From assembly GCA_033239525.1 (NCBI GenBank), contig BSYO01000024.1, positions 3,934,128 through 3,998,127 on the forward strand: a stretch of DNA of 64,000 nucleotides. Direction: 5' to 3'. Position 1 is the stretch's first letter. Each line of letters starts with the position of its first letter. Positions 19,691 through 31,594 of this stretch are shown here, piece by piece. Under the pieces are notes generated by a model. It saw only the letters and a program-made list of their open reading frames with translations. It searched no databases and was not told the DNA's origin. The stretch is from Nepenthes gracilis. Lineage: Eukaryota > Streptophyta > Magnoliopsida > Caryophyllales > Nepenthaceae. The position numbers were made by a program, and so were the translations under genes.

Positions 19691-22600
19691 CAAAGGCAAA
19701 GCGAGCAAGCCACCAAGGAACTGTATCACTGCCGGTGTGATCAGCATGATTTCAAGTGGGCTGGCTAAGAGTAGCGGGCAGGAACGACTCGAGTGCGCTT
19801 CCAACAGCAAGAAAGCAAGAGTAGAGGCTAGGAGTGATGTCATTTGCTTTAGTAGCGACGATATAATGCATGTAACCTCCCCTCATTCCGACCATCTTGT
19901 TATATCAGCCCTCGTTTCGGATGGTACGCTTGATTATCAATTAAAACGAGTTTTTGTTGATAATAAAAGTTCTAAAAATTTCCTATATCTTGATACCTTT
20001 TTTAAGCTTGGGTTGAAAAAGAACCAACTGAGGACAGCCAAAGGCCCTCTATACAGCTTAGATAATGAACCCAAACCTGTACCCGTACCCGTGTAGGGGG
20101 AGATCCAGTTGGAAGTCACGATGGAAACTTACCTGCGTATTGCCATGTGAGAGTTGGCATTCCTCATCGTGGACTTACCTTCTATCTACAATGCCATCCT
20201 AGGCAAGCCATTTATCACTATCTTTGGGGCTGTAAAGTCGATCCCTCATCTAAAGATGAAGTTTCTGACCTCGTACGGTATGGGGGAGGTGCTAGGCGAT
20301 TAGATAGTGGGACGAACCTACTATCTATCCAAGTCGCCCCTGCAGTGCTAGACTGACTAGCCGGGGACTTACATTTTCGCGATGAAACTACATTGCAGCA
20401 AGCCCAATCAGGTGAGACAACCGATGGTTCCTCTAGACCCCACCAAACCTGAGAAATGCATGCACATCGACAGTTCCCTTATTGTAGCAGTTTGTGACTG
20501 ACTCGTAAACTTCCTCAGGAAGAATTTCAACATCTTTGCATGGGTTCCCGCTGACATGCTCGAGATACAGGTCATAGTAATAGTCTACAAGTTGGACCTC
20601 AATCTCGATTACAAACCCGTTAGACAAAAGTATATGAACTACTCTGTCGAGAAACTAATAGCCATAAGGGAGGAGGTGAAAAGGATGCTAGACATTGGGT
20701 TCATAAGAGATGTCCAATACTCAGATTGGCTGTCGAATGTTGTGCTCGTGAAGAAGAGCAATGGCAAGTGGTGGATATGTGTCGATTTCACCGACGTGAA
20801 CAAAGTTTGTCCAAAGGATAGCTTTCCACTCCCTCGAATGGATCAGCTGGTAGAATCCACGTCTGGACACAAACTCATGAGTTTCGTGGACACCTATTCG
20901 AGTTACAACCAGAAAAGGATGGACTCGGACGATGAGGAGTATACCTCCCTCATGATCGACCAAGAGACGTACTGCTATAAGGTTATACCTTTCGGCCTGA
21001 AGAATGTCAGGGCAATTTACAGCAACTGGTGAACAAAATGTTCGAAACCTAGATTAGGAGGAATGTGGAGGTATATGTGGACGACATGCTCGTCAAAAGT
21101 AAAGTAGCCGATGACCACGTTCGTGTTCAGGAAAAGACCTTTGAGGTACTGTTGGTTCATGGGATGAAGCTCAATCTGGTCAAGTGCGTGTTTGGAGTGA
21201 ACTTTGGAAAATTCTTGGGCTTAATAGTATTCCAGCATGGCATCGAAGCCAACCCAAAAAAAATGAGAGCCATCCTCGGCATGAACCCCTCACGGATTGT
21301 GAAAGAAGTCCAAAGGCTCACAGGATAACTTGCTGCCCTATCATGGTTCATGGCTAAGTTCGTGGAGAAGTACTTGCCATTCTTCAAGGCACTCTAAGGA
21401 ATGAAAGCATTCGGATTTCAATGGATAGACGAGTGTGAGATAGCGTTTTAGGAATTGAAAACATACCTCGTCAGTCTGCCCCTTCTGAACTCGTCTTTCC
21501 GAACTCGTCTTTGGATGTCGAGGATCCGTATTTCTACCTGGCTTTGTCGAACACAGCTCTGAGTTCAATGCTCATTAGGCAACACGAACGCATGCAGCAA
21601 CCCGTGTACTACGTGAGTAAAGTATTGACAGATGCGGAGTCTCGATCCCCCTACGCCGAGAAGATTGCCTTGGCCCTCATCTATTTTGTGTGAAAGTTGA
21701 GGCCTTACTTCCAAGTGTATCGAATCATCGTGCTAACCGATTAGCCCTTGAAGACAATCCTCTAGAAGCCAAAGACGTTAGGACGACTAGTCAAATGAGC
21801 TATAGAGTTGGGTGAGTTTGACGTGGAGTTTCAGCCGTGACCGGCCCTCAAAGGCCCGGCCTTAGCAGATTTTATCGTCGAGGTGGCGACCCCAGTTCTT
21901 GACACTCAGGACCAGCATGAAGGCGCGGGCATGACAAACGCTCCTGCATAGACCTAGAACATAGACGGGTCATCCATGCAGATAGTCAGTGGATCCGAAG
22001 TCATGCTTAGGACTCTAGACTCTTGGAGATCAAATATTCCCTTACACTCTCCTTACCAACTACCATCAACGTGGAGGAATATGAAGCCCTTCTCCAAGGT
22101 CTCCAACTGGTGAGGGAATGCTCTACGAAGGTACTAGTCGTGCACAACGATTCAAAGCTGGTGGTCAAACAAATCTAGGGAGCCATCAAGGTGTCGAACC
22201 CATAACTTGCTAAATAACTGGCGAAGGAGAAAGCCCAGGTCCAGGCGTTTGAGAGCTTCAAGATCGAACAAGTCCCAAGAGCTGAGAATTGGAAAGCTGA
22301 CTAGTTGGCTAATCCCTGGAGCAATATGCCAAGAGCATGTAGGAAGTTCTAGTCGCCCCAAGCATCAACGGCACAGATCAGGAAGTGCTACAGGTAACCA
22401 AAGGTGACAACTGGATAACCCCGTACTATAAGTACTTAATGGACAGAACGTTGCCGGAGAACCTTGAAGAGGCCAAGCGGGTGAGGAAGACGGTAGGTTG
22501 GTATGCGATCATCAACAGCAAATTATACCGGCGAGGATATTCAACTCATTACCTGAAATGCCTAATCCCAGAGGATGTTGAGTAAGCACTGGGCAATGTC

Positions 22601-23625
22601 CACCTCGGCCATCGGGGAAAAAACCTCCTATTCAAGATTATGCGACAAGGTTTGTTCTAACCCACGATGAAGTGAGACATCATGAAATTTGTTAGAAAAT
22701 GTGAAAGCTACAAGTTCATAGGACCTTGACCCATTGGCCGCATTTAGAGCTGCACAGCTTGCAATCCTCATGGCCGTTAGTGCAGTCGGGGCTTGACATC
22801 CTTGGGCCAATGCCCTTGGCCTCCGGGAAGAGGAACTTTCTCATCGTCGGCATCGATGCCAAGTAGGTTAAAGCGGCTCCCCTGGCATGGATAACCGAGC
22901 AGAACACAATGGAGTTCGTCTGGCAGATTATCATTTGCCATTATGGGATTTTCAAGGTCATAATGATTGACAATAGAACCCAATTTACCAGCAAATGGTT
23001 TACCAAGTACTGCGTGAGCTTGCGCATTAGACTGGTTCACACGTCCGTGGCGTACCCTCAAACTAATGGCCAGGTTGAAATCACTAATTGGACACAGTTG
23101 CACGGATTGAAGACCAAACTTGAGGACACAAGGGGCTCCTAGGCCAACAAGTTGCCCTTCGTGCTTTAGTCATATCTCATGACCCCACGGGAACCCACGA
23201 AGGAGACACCATTTAGCCTTTGTTACAGGGTTGAAGCGGTCATCCTCATCGAAGTGAGACTCCCTAGCCTGCGGGTCGAGTGCTTCGATCCCACCTCTAA
23301 ATCTCAAAGGCTCTAAGAATGCTTGAACCTACTTCCGGAGGTTCGTAATGCAGCCCGCCTGAGGACGGCAACCTACCAGCAACGCATTGCTCAGTATTAT
23401 AACAAGCGGGTGAAGGCTCACTCGCTTGAGGTCCAGGACCTGGTCCTTCGGAGCGTAGAGGTACCAGGGAAGACTACCAACAAGAATAAGTTTTCTCCAG
23501 GTTGGGAGGGTCCGTTCCTCGTCTGGACGATCCTCCAAAACGGAATATACAAGCTATGCACCCAAAAAGGCAAGTTAGTCCCTCAGACCTGGAACGCCGC
23601 CCACCTCAAGAAGTACTACCAATGA
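19691..23625 (+). pseudogene. Broken pol of the 12.9-kb element (PR-RT-RH-aRH-INT)
   Basis: Domains in order: a protease-region remnant at 19880-20090 (FVDNKSS, LDTFFKLGLKKNQL); reverse transcriptase at 20580-21330, with YVDD intact at 21074-21085; RNase H at about 21430-21900; a second RNase H at about 21960-22350; integrase at about 22400-23400. Integrase keeps two Asp motifs (near 22790 and in DNRTQF) and the Glu in GQVEITN, but its zinc-binding CxxC has become CESY. The end HLKKYYQ and stop at 23625 match the family end. Numerous in-frame stops and shifts make it inactive. Confidence 0.8.
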
Positions 23626-23819
23626 TCCGGCACCAAGGTCAGGTAAGGTGTGCATATACGATGAGGAGTGCATGTACATGTAACACGTTTTCCATTAATA
23701 AAATTGTTACTTTTATCTTCCTATGTGATCATTCATGTGAATGTGTGCATGCATGTCATTTCAAAAAGATAAAATGGCCTAAACTATCCCAAAGTCAGGA
23801 GGATCTTTATTCGCTTGTA

Positions 23820-24060
23820 GTCCAAAACCTTGGCTTCATGCCAAGTGACCCTCAAGCAGTCGTACTCAAACTTCGACCCCGCGCTGAAAGGCCCTAATTG
23901 ACCCCAAAACCTTGGCTGTGCTGCCACCTTCAAGCAGCCATGCTCAAGCTTTCGCCCCGCGCTAAAAGGCCCTAAGTAGCCCCAAAACCTTGGCTCCGTG
24001 CCAAGCAATCCTCAAGCAATTGCACTACGAACTTCGTCTCAATGCCTGAATGGCCCATGT
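23820..24060. repeat. Tandem repeat of about 80 bp, three units
   Basis: CCAAAACCTTGGCT recurs at 23822, 23904 and 23982 (spacings 82 and 78 bp). CCTCAAGCA and CGCGCT-AAAGGCCCTAA phrases follow in the first two units. It lies just after the end of pol. Confidence 0.75.
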
Positions 24061-24641
24061 GCAGCCAAGTGAACAGGCCTGGGGGCTCTAGAAGTCCCCG
24101 ATAAGCGGCCATCAAAACCTTAGGGGGCCTAAATGGTAGGTGTGCGACGATCTTCTTAGGAGAAGAAAGCATCCTCAGTCAATGACGGTCGATGGGCTAG
24201 AATCATGAGCACGGGAATGACGATGCCTTGAGTGGGGTCAAGCGCTGAAAAAGGTGTCGTGTGCGCAACAGCCCAAGACTTAGAGTTTGGCTGCTGTGGC
24301 TTGAAAACCTAGTTGTTGTTTGAGTGGCTCCATCGGGCATGCGATGACGTCTAACATACTAGACCGAGCATCCCACTCTACGCGAGATGCCACGATATCC
24401 TCTGTAGAAGGATGAGTACAACGCAAGCAGGCTCCGGATTCGGACCTTGGCGATGATAGCTAAATAGTTTAGCCATTACAAGACAAGGTTGAGAACCAAA
24501 GAAGATAACATATGCACACAAGTGCCGAAAGCCGAAGAGAAAGTTGCATTTCATTAATCATATATGACAAAGGCTACAAGATTGCGTTAAGACGATAAAA
24601 AAGAAAAGGGGGGAAAGAACTATACAAGAGCTCCGACTACC

Positions 24642-26582
24642 CTAGGAGTTCGAAGGACCAACCTCTTTGGAGAAGTCAGTCAGACGGGAGTCCTCTAAAA
24701 TCTCGTCATTCCTCGGGTCAAAAATCCCCATTGAAGTGCCTGGGAATGCAATGGACGCAATACGGCGGCACATGCGAATTCCATCCTAGAATCTTGCCTC
24801 CAGCACTATAGCCATCTCCTCTGCGGAAAGCCAAACCCGAGGTCCACCAAGGCGCGGGATCTCTGACCCTCCAAGTCGGAGATTCGGCCCTTCGCAACCT
24901 AATGCTTGCCCTTCAGCTTGCTCGTTCTCTTCCTTCGTGCCGCGGTCTCGCCCTCCACGCGTAGGGCCACCTCCCGTTCTGTTTTCTCTTGGATCCTACG
25001 GAGTAGATCATCTCGTCGGGAAAGTGTGGCCTGAAGAAAGTGTGACACCTCTGAAATCTATAAAGAACAGGTAGGGGATAGTAAGGAACCAGATAACATT
25101 AACACGCAGGACAACGAAGGGGTGCATAATTTAGAGAAATCTTACCTGCGTGAATAGCTCATCCACATCGTTGGCCAGACCAAAGGCAACTTCTGGTGCA
25201 GGCGCGCTAGGGGGCTCAGAACGTTCGACAGCTACCTCCACTAGACTGGAAAAGTTTGACACCTCCAAGGGCAGAGGAACGCTAGGGGGCTCCGGCTGCT
25301 GCACCTCCTCTGCCGTGTCCCCCTCCTAAATCACATTGTCCTCAAGAGCATTAGCAATCAGTTTGGGCACGCCGCCTTCCTCAATAGTAACAGGATCCCG
25401 GACGTGCAACTTAGGTGATGCCTTGGTAGGTGAACCAATAACCTCTAGAATCTCTGCTGACTTTGGCGTGGGCTCTAGGCCGTCCACCTCGATGGTCCCT
25501 TTAGGCTCAGGCACGTCAGTTGTCGTGGGCCCAATACTCGCAGCAGCAGCTTCCTACAACGCTAGATCAAAGAAGGAGCTCAATGGGAACTCCCCTTCGG
25601 AAGGGAGCTCGATCATGGGAACTTCGTACTTTGCTAATGCAACAACAAGAATCGAGGAGCGCTCAGTCGCCCCATCTAGTGACCCTGATTCCGGCTCTTG
25701 CTCCGGGACAGTAGTCCCGACGTGCACAACCAACTCAGCAGCTAGCCTTAGCGACCTCCGTGTAGAGGTACCTCCGGCGACCCTTATCCTTTTCAGGGCG
25801 ACTTCATCCTTCTCGTTTGAGGAAGACTCAAGCAACAACAATGAGTCGCTCTCCCTAGGGGACTCCTTTGAGGGTTCCCGAAAGACAATGGCTCCAGTCT
25901 TCCTCTTCTCAACAGTAGCTACCATCCCATCGCACACAAGCCCCCACTTGGCAGCGGTAAAGGAGTCAGGAGTCAAGTAAAAACCTTGGAGAATGTCGCT
26001 ATGTTCCCTTAGATTTCGACGAGCAGTTTCTTCTCCTCCTTCTGAAAGAAGTCGGCCACTACCCCACTTGTTGGGCATCTCCCACTCTGGAAGAGTCCTA
26101 AAAAAGAAGCAGTTTTTTCAATTCTTCACGGAGTCGGGGTTCGTTCCTCAAAAGTGGAAGCCAGAACGAGGAGATATCGAGACCCAGTCCTCTCACTCAA
26201 TGAAGCGAAAGATCACCTTCATCGAATTCGACTTGAAAGCACAGGAATGAACATGAGGAAAGACGCACATGGTGACCAGGTATCGAAGAGCGTTGGGGTG
26301 AAGCTGTTCGACGGGAACACCTAGCTTCTTGATGATCCCATACAGTTCAAGTTGCATGGGAAAGCGAAGCCCTCATTTCAGATGATGCTCATAAATGGTG
26401 ATGAAGTCCTTTGGGGGTGCGTTGGCCCTTCTAGTCTGACTAGCGGGAAGATAGAGCCAAACGCTAGGAATGCCGTAGTCGACCATCAAGGCTGTGACGA
26501 CACTCACCGGCAAAACAGATACGATGTCGCCAACTCCATGGTGAATCGTGTGGGAAGAAGGAGAGCTTTTCTTCTTCGCCAT
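24642..26582 (-). pseudogene. Antisense ORF 1 of the 12.9-kb element
   Basis: Candidate start ATG at 26582 (MAKKKSSPSS) and natural-looking stop at 24642. Near the N-terminus, at about 26355-26396 and beyond, it carries YEHHLK, then a stop, then GLRFP and VPVEQLHPNALRY. This is the same motif as in the antisense ORFs at 941-2150 and 49050-49964. Next come an EEWEM-like segment, a long acidic Ser/Pro/Glu-rich middle (25326-26078 is mostly open) and a charged helical tail. At least four stops interrupt it. I relate it to the antisense ORFs known from Tat-lineage elements. Its role is unknown. Confidence 0.65.
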
Positions 26583-27072
26583 GACTCTCTCAATGCAGGA
26601 AGACGCAAAGTGTCGAAAGCTAAGGGACGTGCTACTTAAATAGGCAACATTTGGAACATGAAGTGGCATCAGGTGGGAAAATGTAGAGGACGCCCTAAAT
26701 GATGGCCATAACATGCTCCCATTCAACGTCGCACCAGGAGTTGCTCGTAGCAGCCCATCATAGCGTCCATCAAACTATCATCCCACTGATGCTGCAGTTG
26801 CCAACTAGAATCCCAACTGTCACATGCGCATTTAATGCAGCGATTATCGCTGTTAGAAGTGGCGGCAATAGCCTTTCCAAAGCTCAAGAACAAAAAGGAA
26901 AACAAGTTATTCAAACAACAAACAACAATAAAGCAATTACTCAGTCAAGTAAGGAAATTTTATTACGTATTTTTACTAATAAATTTTCTTTACAGAGGGA
27001 GGCGACTAGTGGCCGCAAAATACAACTATCTGCTCCCTTCGGGCCCTGAAGGATCAGGAGTCGTGAACTCCG

Positions 27073-27780
27073 TCAGTTCTGCGCGCGTCCTCGCACCAAA
27101 ATTCTGAGAGTCCAAGAGGCCAACGCGAAAGCCTAGTTCCTTTACCAAAGTTATCCTCTGGCTAAACCGGATGTCATCCTGAACCTCCTTTCCAACAAAG
27201 GAGCCAGCTCTTCCGGTCTGATTCTTAACCTCAACTCAGCCTCCTACCACGCATGAACGACATGTTCCTCCTTGAGCCTCACCCAATGTCGCTCGAGCTC
27301 CTCTTAAAGAGCAAGGATTCGGTCTCGAGCTTGCAAGTTGGCGCCGGCCAGCTGTGACGCCCTCGCCTTTGCCTCCGACCATGCCTATTCAAAGTGAGCC
27401 ACTCGTGCCCGAGTCTGCTCGACCTCTCTAACAGCGGCTTGCACCCAAGCATCCATATCCTCTACTGCTCTGAGTACACGACAGAGTGACGGGCGGACCC
27501 CTCCAGGCCTACGACGCCACAGGGAAGTGGATGCCCTGTCTAATTCGAAACTTGGCAGCGCTCTCAGAAATTTCATCAGCCCGATGACAGAAGGCTCTAA
27601 AGGATAGCCCTCCGCTACTGTCAGAGGGGGCACTGCCTCGTCGTGACCTCTCAAGACATGCACACCCCGTCTTGATTCCTCAGAGGGTGGTTAAGACCCT
27701 AAGAAAGGAGGCGGTCTTGCCATCAGCGTCACCACAATGGAGGAAGAGGAAAGAAGACGACTTACAGAATGAGATTTCAT
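27073..27780 (-). pseudogene. Antisense ORF 2 of the 12.9-kb element, coiled-coil-like
   Basis: One frame runs from ATG at 27780 (MKSHSVSRLL) to a stop at 27073, broken by several in-frame stops. The open core 27385-27663 ends in a charged helical stretch (REVEQTRARVAHFE), and the following codons continue with Glu/Arg/Leu-rich heptad-like sequence. I do not recognise a family. It could be a second gene, or the separated coiled-coil part of a larger antisense gene. Confidence 0.4.
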
Positions 27781-28270
27781 GCCTTTAAGCGACCAAGAGA
27801 TGCAAAACCTGGAGGGGTTCTTGGCGCTTAAATAACCAGAATCTTCCAGGAAAACGGCATTGCCTGAATATTGGGACGCGTTCAGCTAATCAATAGGATC
27901 TCACCACGTGGCGGCACCCTGAAGTTTCGCGCCTTTCCAATGAGAGCCATCATGACGCAATAACCCTAGGGTTCCCGGCGTAATAAATGCACTAGCACTT
28001 TTGGTTGCTGTGACAACCGCCAGTGGCGTTCAAATTCCCAAGGTGGAGAGAGCCAAAGACCAATCCCCTTAGGCCCTCCTGTCGACAATCCACACTCAGA
28101 CTAGAGGGATGGCACTGGTGGGATAGGTCGAAGTCGACCAGACGTTCACAAGCAAACAACTAGGCATGTGTGGCAGTGAGAGGGCCCCACAGCCATTAAG
28201 TTATAACATGCGAAGCAACAAAAAAGAAGATTTGATATATCAGACATAAAAGGAAAACTACTATTTTTAT

Positions 28271-28699
28271 TCATTGGATCTCTTCTTTACAAATTATTAG
28301 ATTTGCAACAGCAAAAATACAAAAAAGCAAAAATACAGCAATAAGCAAAAAGCTCGGGATGGCGACGTCGGAGGAGGAGACTGGCTTGGGAAACGTGATC
28401 ACATCAGCTCGTTCACGTAGCATCACTAGAACTCCGATTCCGCTCCTAAACTGACATCGCTGATGCCAACCCAACACAGAAGGCGCGTCAGTGACTGTAG
28501 CCAATGAAGGAAAGGCATCAGTCAAAAGACCCGATGGGGGTGATGGGCTGTGACTCGCTTTCCCACACCCCGAGGAGACTCTGGGTTCCAACTCCTCTCT
28601 AGGCAGCATATATGAACCACCAGTCACGGTAAGAGCTGGCGGTGACACACTATCAAGGGAACAGAATCCCTCTAAGACAGTGTGCCAGCCCGGGTGCAT
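28271..28699 (-). other. Unassigned 142-codon open frame in the 12.9-kb element
   Basis: The frame is open from an ATG at 28699 to a stop at 28271. It ends with a strongly hydrophobic segment of about 20 residues (FLLIAVFLLFCIFAVANLII). It has no motif I recognise and no counterpart in the other two elements, and it may be open by chance. Confidence 0.2.
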
Positions 28700-29255
28700 T
28701 CTACCTACGGACTAGAGTCATGGCTAGCCCTGGAGGGGGCGTATGATAATAACAGAGTGGCCAAAACACTCTTGTTAGTATGAGGAAGCACCTGAGGAAA
28801 GAGCATGATGACAAGCTTGAAGGACTTATACAAGTCTCCAGCAGGTCCATCCAATTCTCGTTTGAAACACCTTGGAGCATGGTGCGCCCCACAAACTCCC
28901 CATTGTTTCACCGGCTAAGGGATGAGCTTGGATCTTCGAAGCATGAGAATTTCTCAATTTATAGCAACGCAAGGGGACTCTAGGGCTCTTAGGCGAACTC
29001 GCCCTCCGATGGCCGTCAATCAAGAAACAGGAAAGCTTTTAATGTCGTGCTCATCCCAATGTCGCGAATTCTTCCCAATAGGGCTCCGAATTCTTGCAAC
29101 GGCTGAAAAAGCTACATATTTGATTGGGGAAGGAGCGGCACCATAAAGAGACAAAAATCAGCCCATCTTGAGAAGGGCTACACGGACAACCATTTGGACC
29201 CATCATGGATATGCAAGGCCTTGGCTTTGGGCCATCCCCAGACATGGGGGATTAG

Positions 29256-30106
29256 TGTTGGGTCCATCCCGAAATGAGCCAGGAGCAACAAGGCCTAAGC
29301 TTTTGTGAAGCCCAAAGGGCTAAGGAAAATTGCCTACATAGCGCCCCAGAAGTAGCAGCCAATTAGCGTTCCATTGCAACCCATTAATGCGATTGTAGAA
29401 GGCAGGAGCTAGCTTAGAGAATGCCAGCCAATGAGAAGAAAGTCAGTGCTGCCAGTTACGGCGCATGCTGTCCTCCCAAACTGCCCAATCAATCCTCGCG
29501 TGAGTAGCAGACCAAGCGTTGTTAACGTTAGATGATGGTCTCCTCGCCACCGTAACGTGATAACTGACACCGGTCGGCGAATCCCAACTTGCCACCTGTC
29601 GGAGATTTCCACGCCCAAGGCTCTCTTCCATGGAGATTATATAAACATTCTCTCCTTCTATAGGAAAGGGGGATCCCCAGACCGATTCCACATTGATCCT
29701 TGATCTTCGATTCTTGGACTAAATACCTGGTTCCCGAATTAATCAAAGTCAATAACCCTAAAAGCCTTTATCGAGCAATCTTAGTGAGCCACTCCCTGCA
29801 ATCTAAATTTGGAGCCCAGCCTCCAATAATCGCTCAATGAGTCTTGCATACTTGCATCCTCATTCCCACCATATTTCAACATTCACTTCTATATCTCTTT
29901 ATTTATTGTGGAAGATATCTGACTTGAGGATCAAAGTGTTTTCGGTGAGAGAACTTTTTGCCAACCTCTGACCTGTTATTTTGTAATTTGTGTTGTGTAG
30001 AGTTCAGGTTGAGGAGAGTGGAGATCGAACTTGTTTGAGATCCGACCCAGGCGCGAAATCCAAAGACACCCTAATCGTCGAAAAACTCGAACCCAGGGAT
30101 GCAACA
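29256..30106 (+). repeat. Right LTR of the 12.9-kb element
   Basis: This 851-bp LTR is preceded by the purine tract CATGGGGGATTAG. A TATA-like box TATATAAA lies at 29638-29645; the same place in the left LTR is mutated. The LTR ends GGGATGCAACA. Confidence 0.8.
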
Positions 30107-31594
30107 ATATATACATTTTTTTTTAATCAAAAGACTTAAAATCAATTTATTTTTCTTTATCCTTCTTATTCTTTCCTTGTTATAGTTGTGGAAGTTATGA
30201 AATAAAATATTCATTATTACCATTTTTTAGATGACTTAAATTCATAAAACAAGAAAGCTTCTACAACCTCTTTAAGCATTCAAATCTAAAAAAAAGATTG
30301 TCTTTTGTTAGCTATAAAAAAGATTTAAAATTTATAAGATAAGAAGATAGTTAATTTTTTAATAATATAAATATATTTTTAGTTAAAAATTAAATATAAT
30401 TAAAAAATAATTTTTTAATAAAATTATATAAAATTATAATATTTTATTATTTTAATAAATCATTAAATATATATGGTACAATATAAGATAATCTCACAAG
30501 TTAAAATCCCCAAGTCAAACAAGCTATTCATTGACATTGTTTCCCTTCCATAAGAATGAAATTGATGTGACTTTTTTATTTCTTTTATAACAATTAACTA
30601 TCATACTTGTTGTCTAAACATTAACAATAAATAAACTCATATTTTCTTAAAATAATGTATTAAAATTATAAATTTATAAGCTAATGATCACTAATTCAAA
30701 TCATTCAAAAGGGATTATTAGCATAATATTAAATAATATCTAATACATTATAAAAATTTAAATTATCATACGAATTAAAGAGTCAATTACTTTATCTAAA
30801 TATCCGAATATAAATTAATCTGATCTTTGTGACAATAAGACAATAAGATGATTAAAATTCCTATGTGAATAATACTATGAAAAATGAGATACATTTTGTT
30901 GAAGCTGATTATTTCCACTTATCATACAATAAAAATTCTCAGAAATTTCTATTTTTAATCCAAAATTTCTAACCAAATCAGATAGCAAGGAGAACTCTAT
31001 ACGAATAATATTCTAAAAAAATGTGACAATAAATATTCTAAAAAAATAATAAGAAGAATTATTTATGACTAAATATTTTTTAAAATAAAAAAATTAATAT
31101 TCTGTCCTAAGTTCTTCCCACCAAACATAATTAGGATTCGGGGCAAAAAATTAATATTCATACGCTTTAAATGGATAATATGGTTGATTTGTTTTAAATT
31201 TAATCATCCAAAATACGAATCGCGATTTTACACGTGACAAGAGGTGACAAACATGACCCAATCCCCCATTAGGAGGAAAAGATCAACAGGGAAAGAGATT
31301 TTGCAACAAAGATCCCACAATCTGTAATCAATGTAATGGTATAAATATGATACATACAACAGATTCCCAATTAAATGGGACATCAATCGACCCCACTCTA
31401 ACACGTCAAATTTAAAAATTAAAAAAAAAAAAAAAAAAAAACCCAAAAAGGAAAACTGCTACACAAATGAATTGGGAAAGAGGCCATGAAAATAAAACTT
31501 CAGAAGGCCAAAAACCTAAAAGAAAAAGAATTGAAGGAGAAGCCGAAAGAGGAAGAAGAAGAAGAACTCGGCGGCATCAAACATGGAGATATGC
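30107..31594. other. AT-rich intergenic sequence and flippase 3' flank
   Basis: No gene is seen from 30107 to about 31200; it is AT-rich with long A/T runs. The part next to the flippase stop codon (roughly 31200-31594) probably contains its 3' UTR. An A run of about 20 bases lies at 31420-31441. Confidence 0.45.

Larger units (their letters stand above)
17214..30106 (+). mobile_element. 12.9-kb Tat-like Ty3/gypsy retrotransposon
   Basis: LTRs at 17214-18091 and 29256-30106 flank an 11.2-kb interior. Order inside: primer-binding-like block, gag (18161 to about 19690), pol (about 19691-23625) with protease, reverse transcriptase, RNase H, a second RNase H and integrase, then 5.6 kb between pol and the 3' LTR holding an 80-bp tandem repeat and two antisense ORFs. 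The gene order and the second RNase H fit the Tat lineage. gag and pol are broken by many stops and frameshifts. No clean 5-bp target duplication is found; both flanks are AT-rich, with (AT)n on the left and ATATATAC on the right. Confidence 0.85.

Noticed and set aside
25336..25980. Plus-strand 214-codon open frame
   Set aside because: It mirrors the acidic, low-complexity part of the antisense ORF at 24642-26582; Ser/Pro-rich coding leaves the opposite strand open.
28271..28699. Membrane protein gene
   Set aside because: A single hydrophobic stretch in an otherwise unremarkable frame, with no counterpart in the sibling elements; kept only as an unassigned open frame.
17209..30111. Target-site duplication for the 12.9-kb element
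   Set aside because: The bases next to the LTR ends (ATGCC and ATATA) do not match, and any match in the (AT)n flank would be meaningless.
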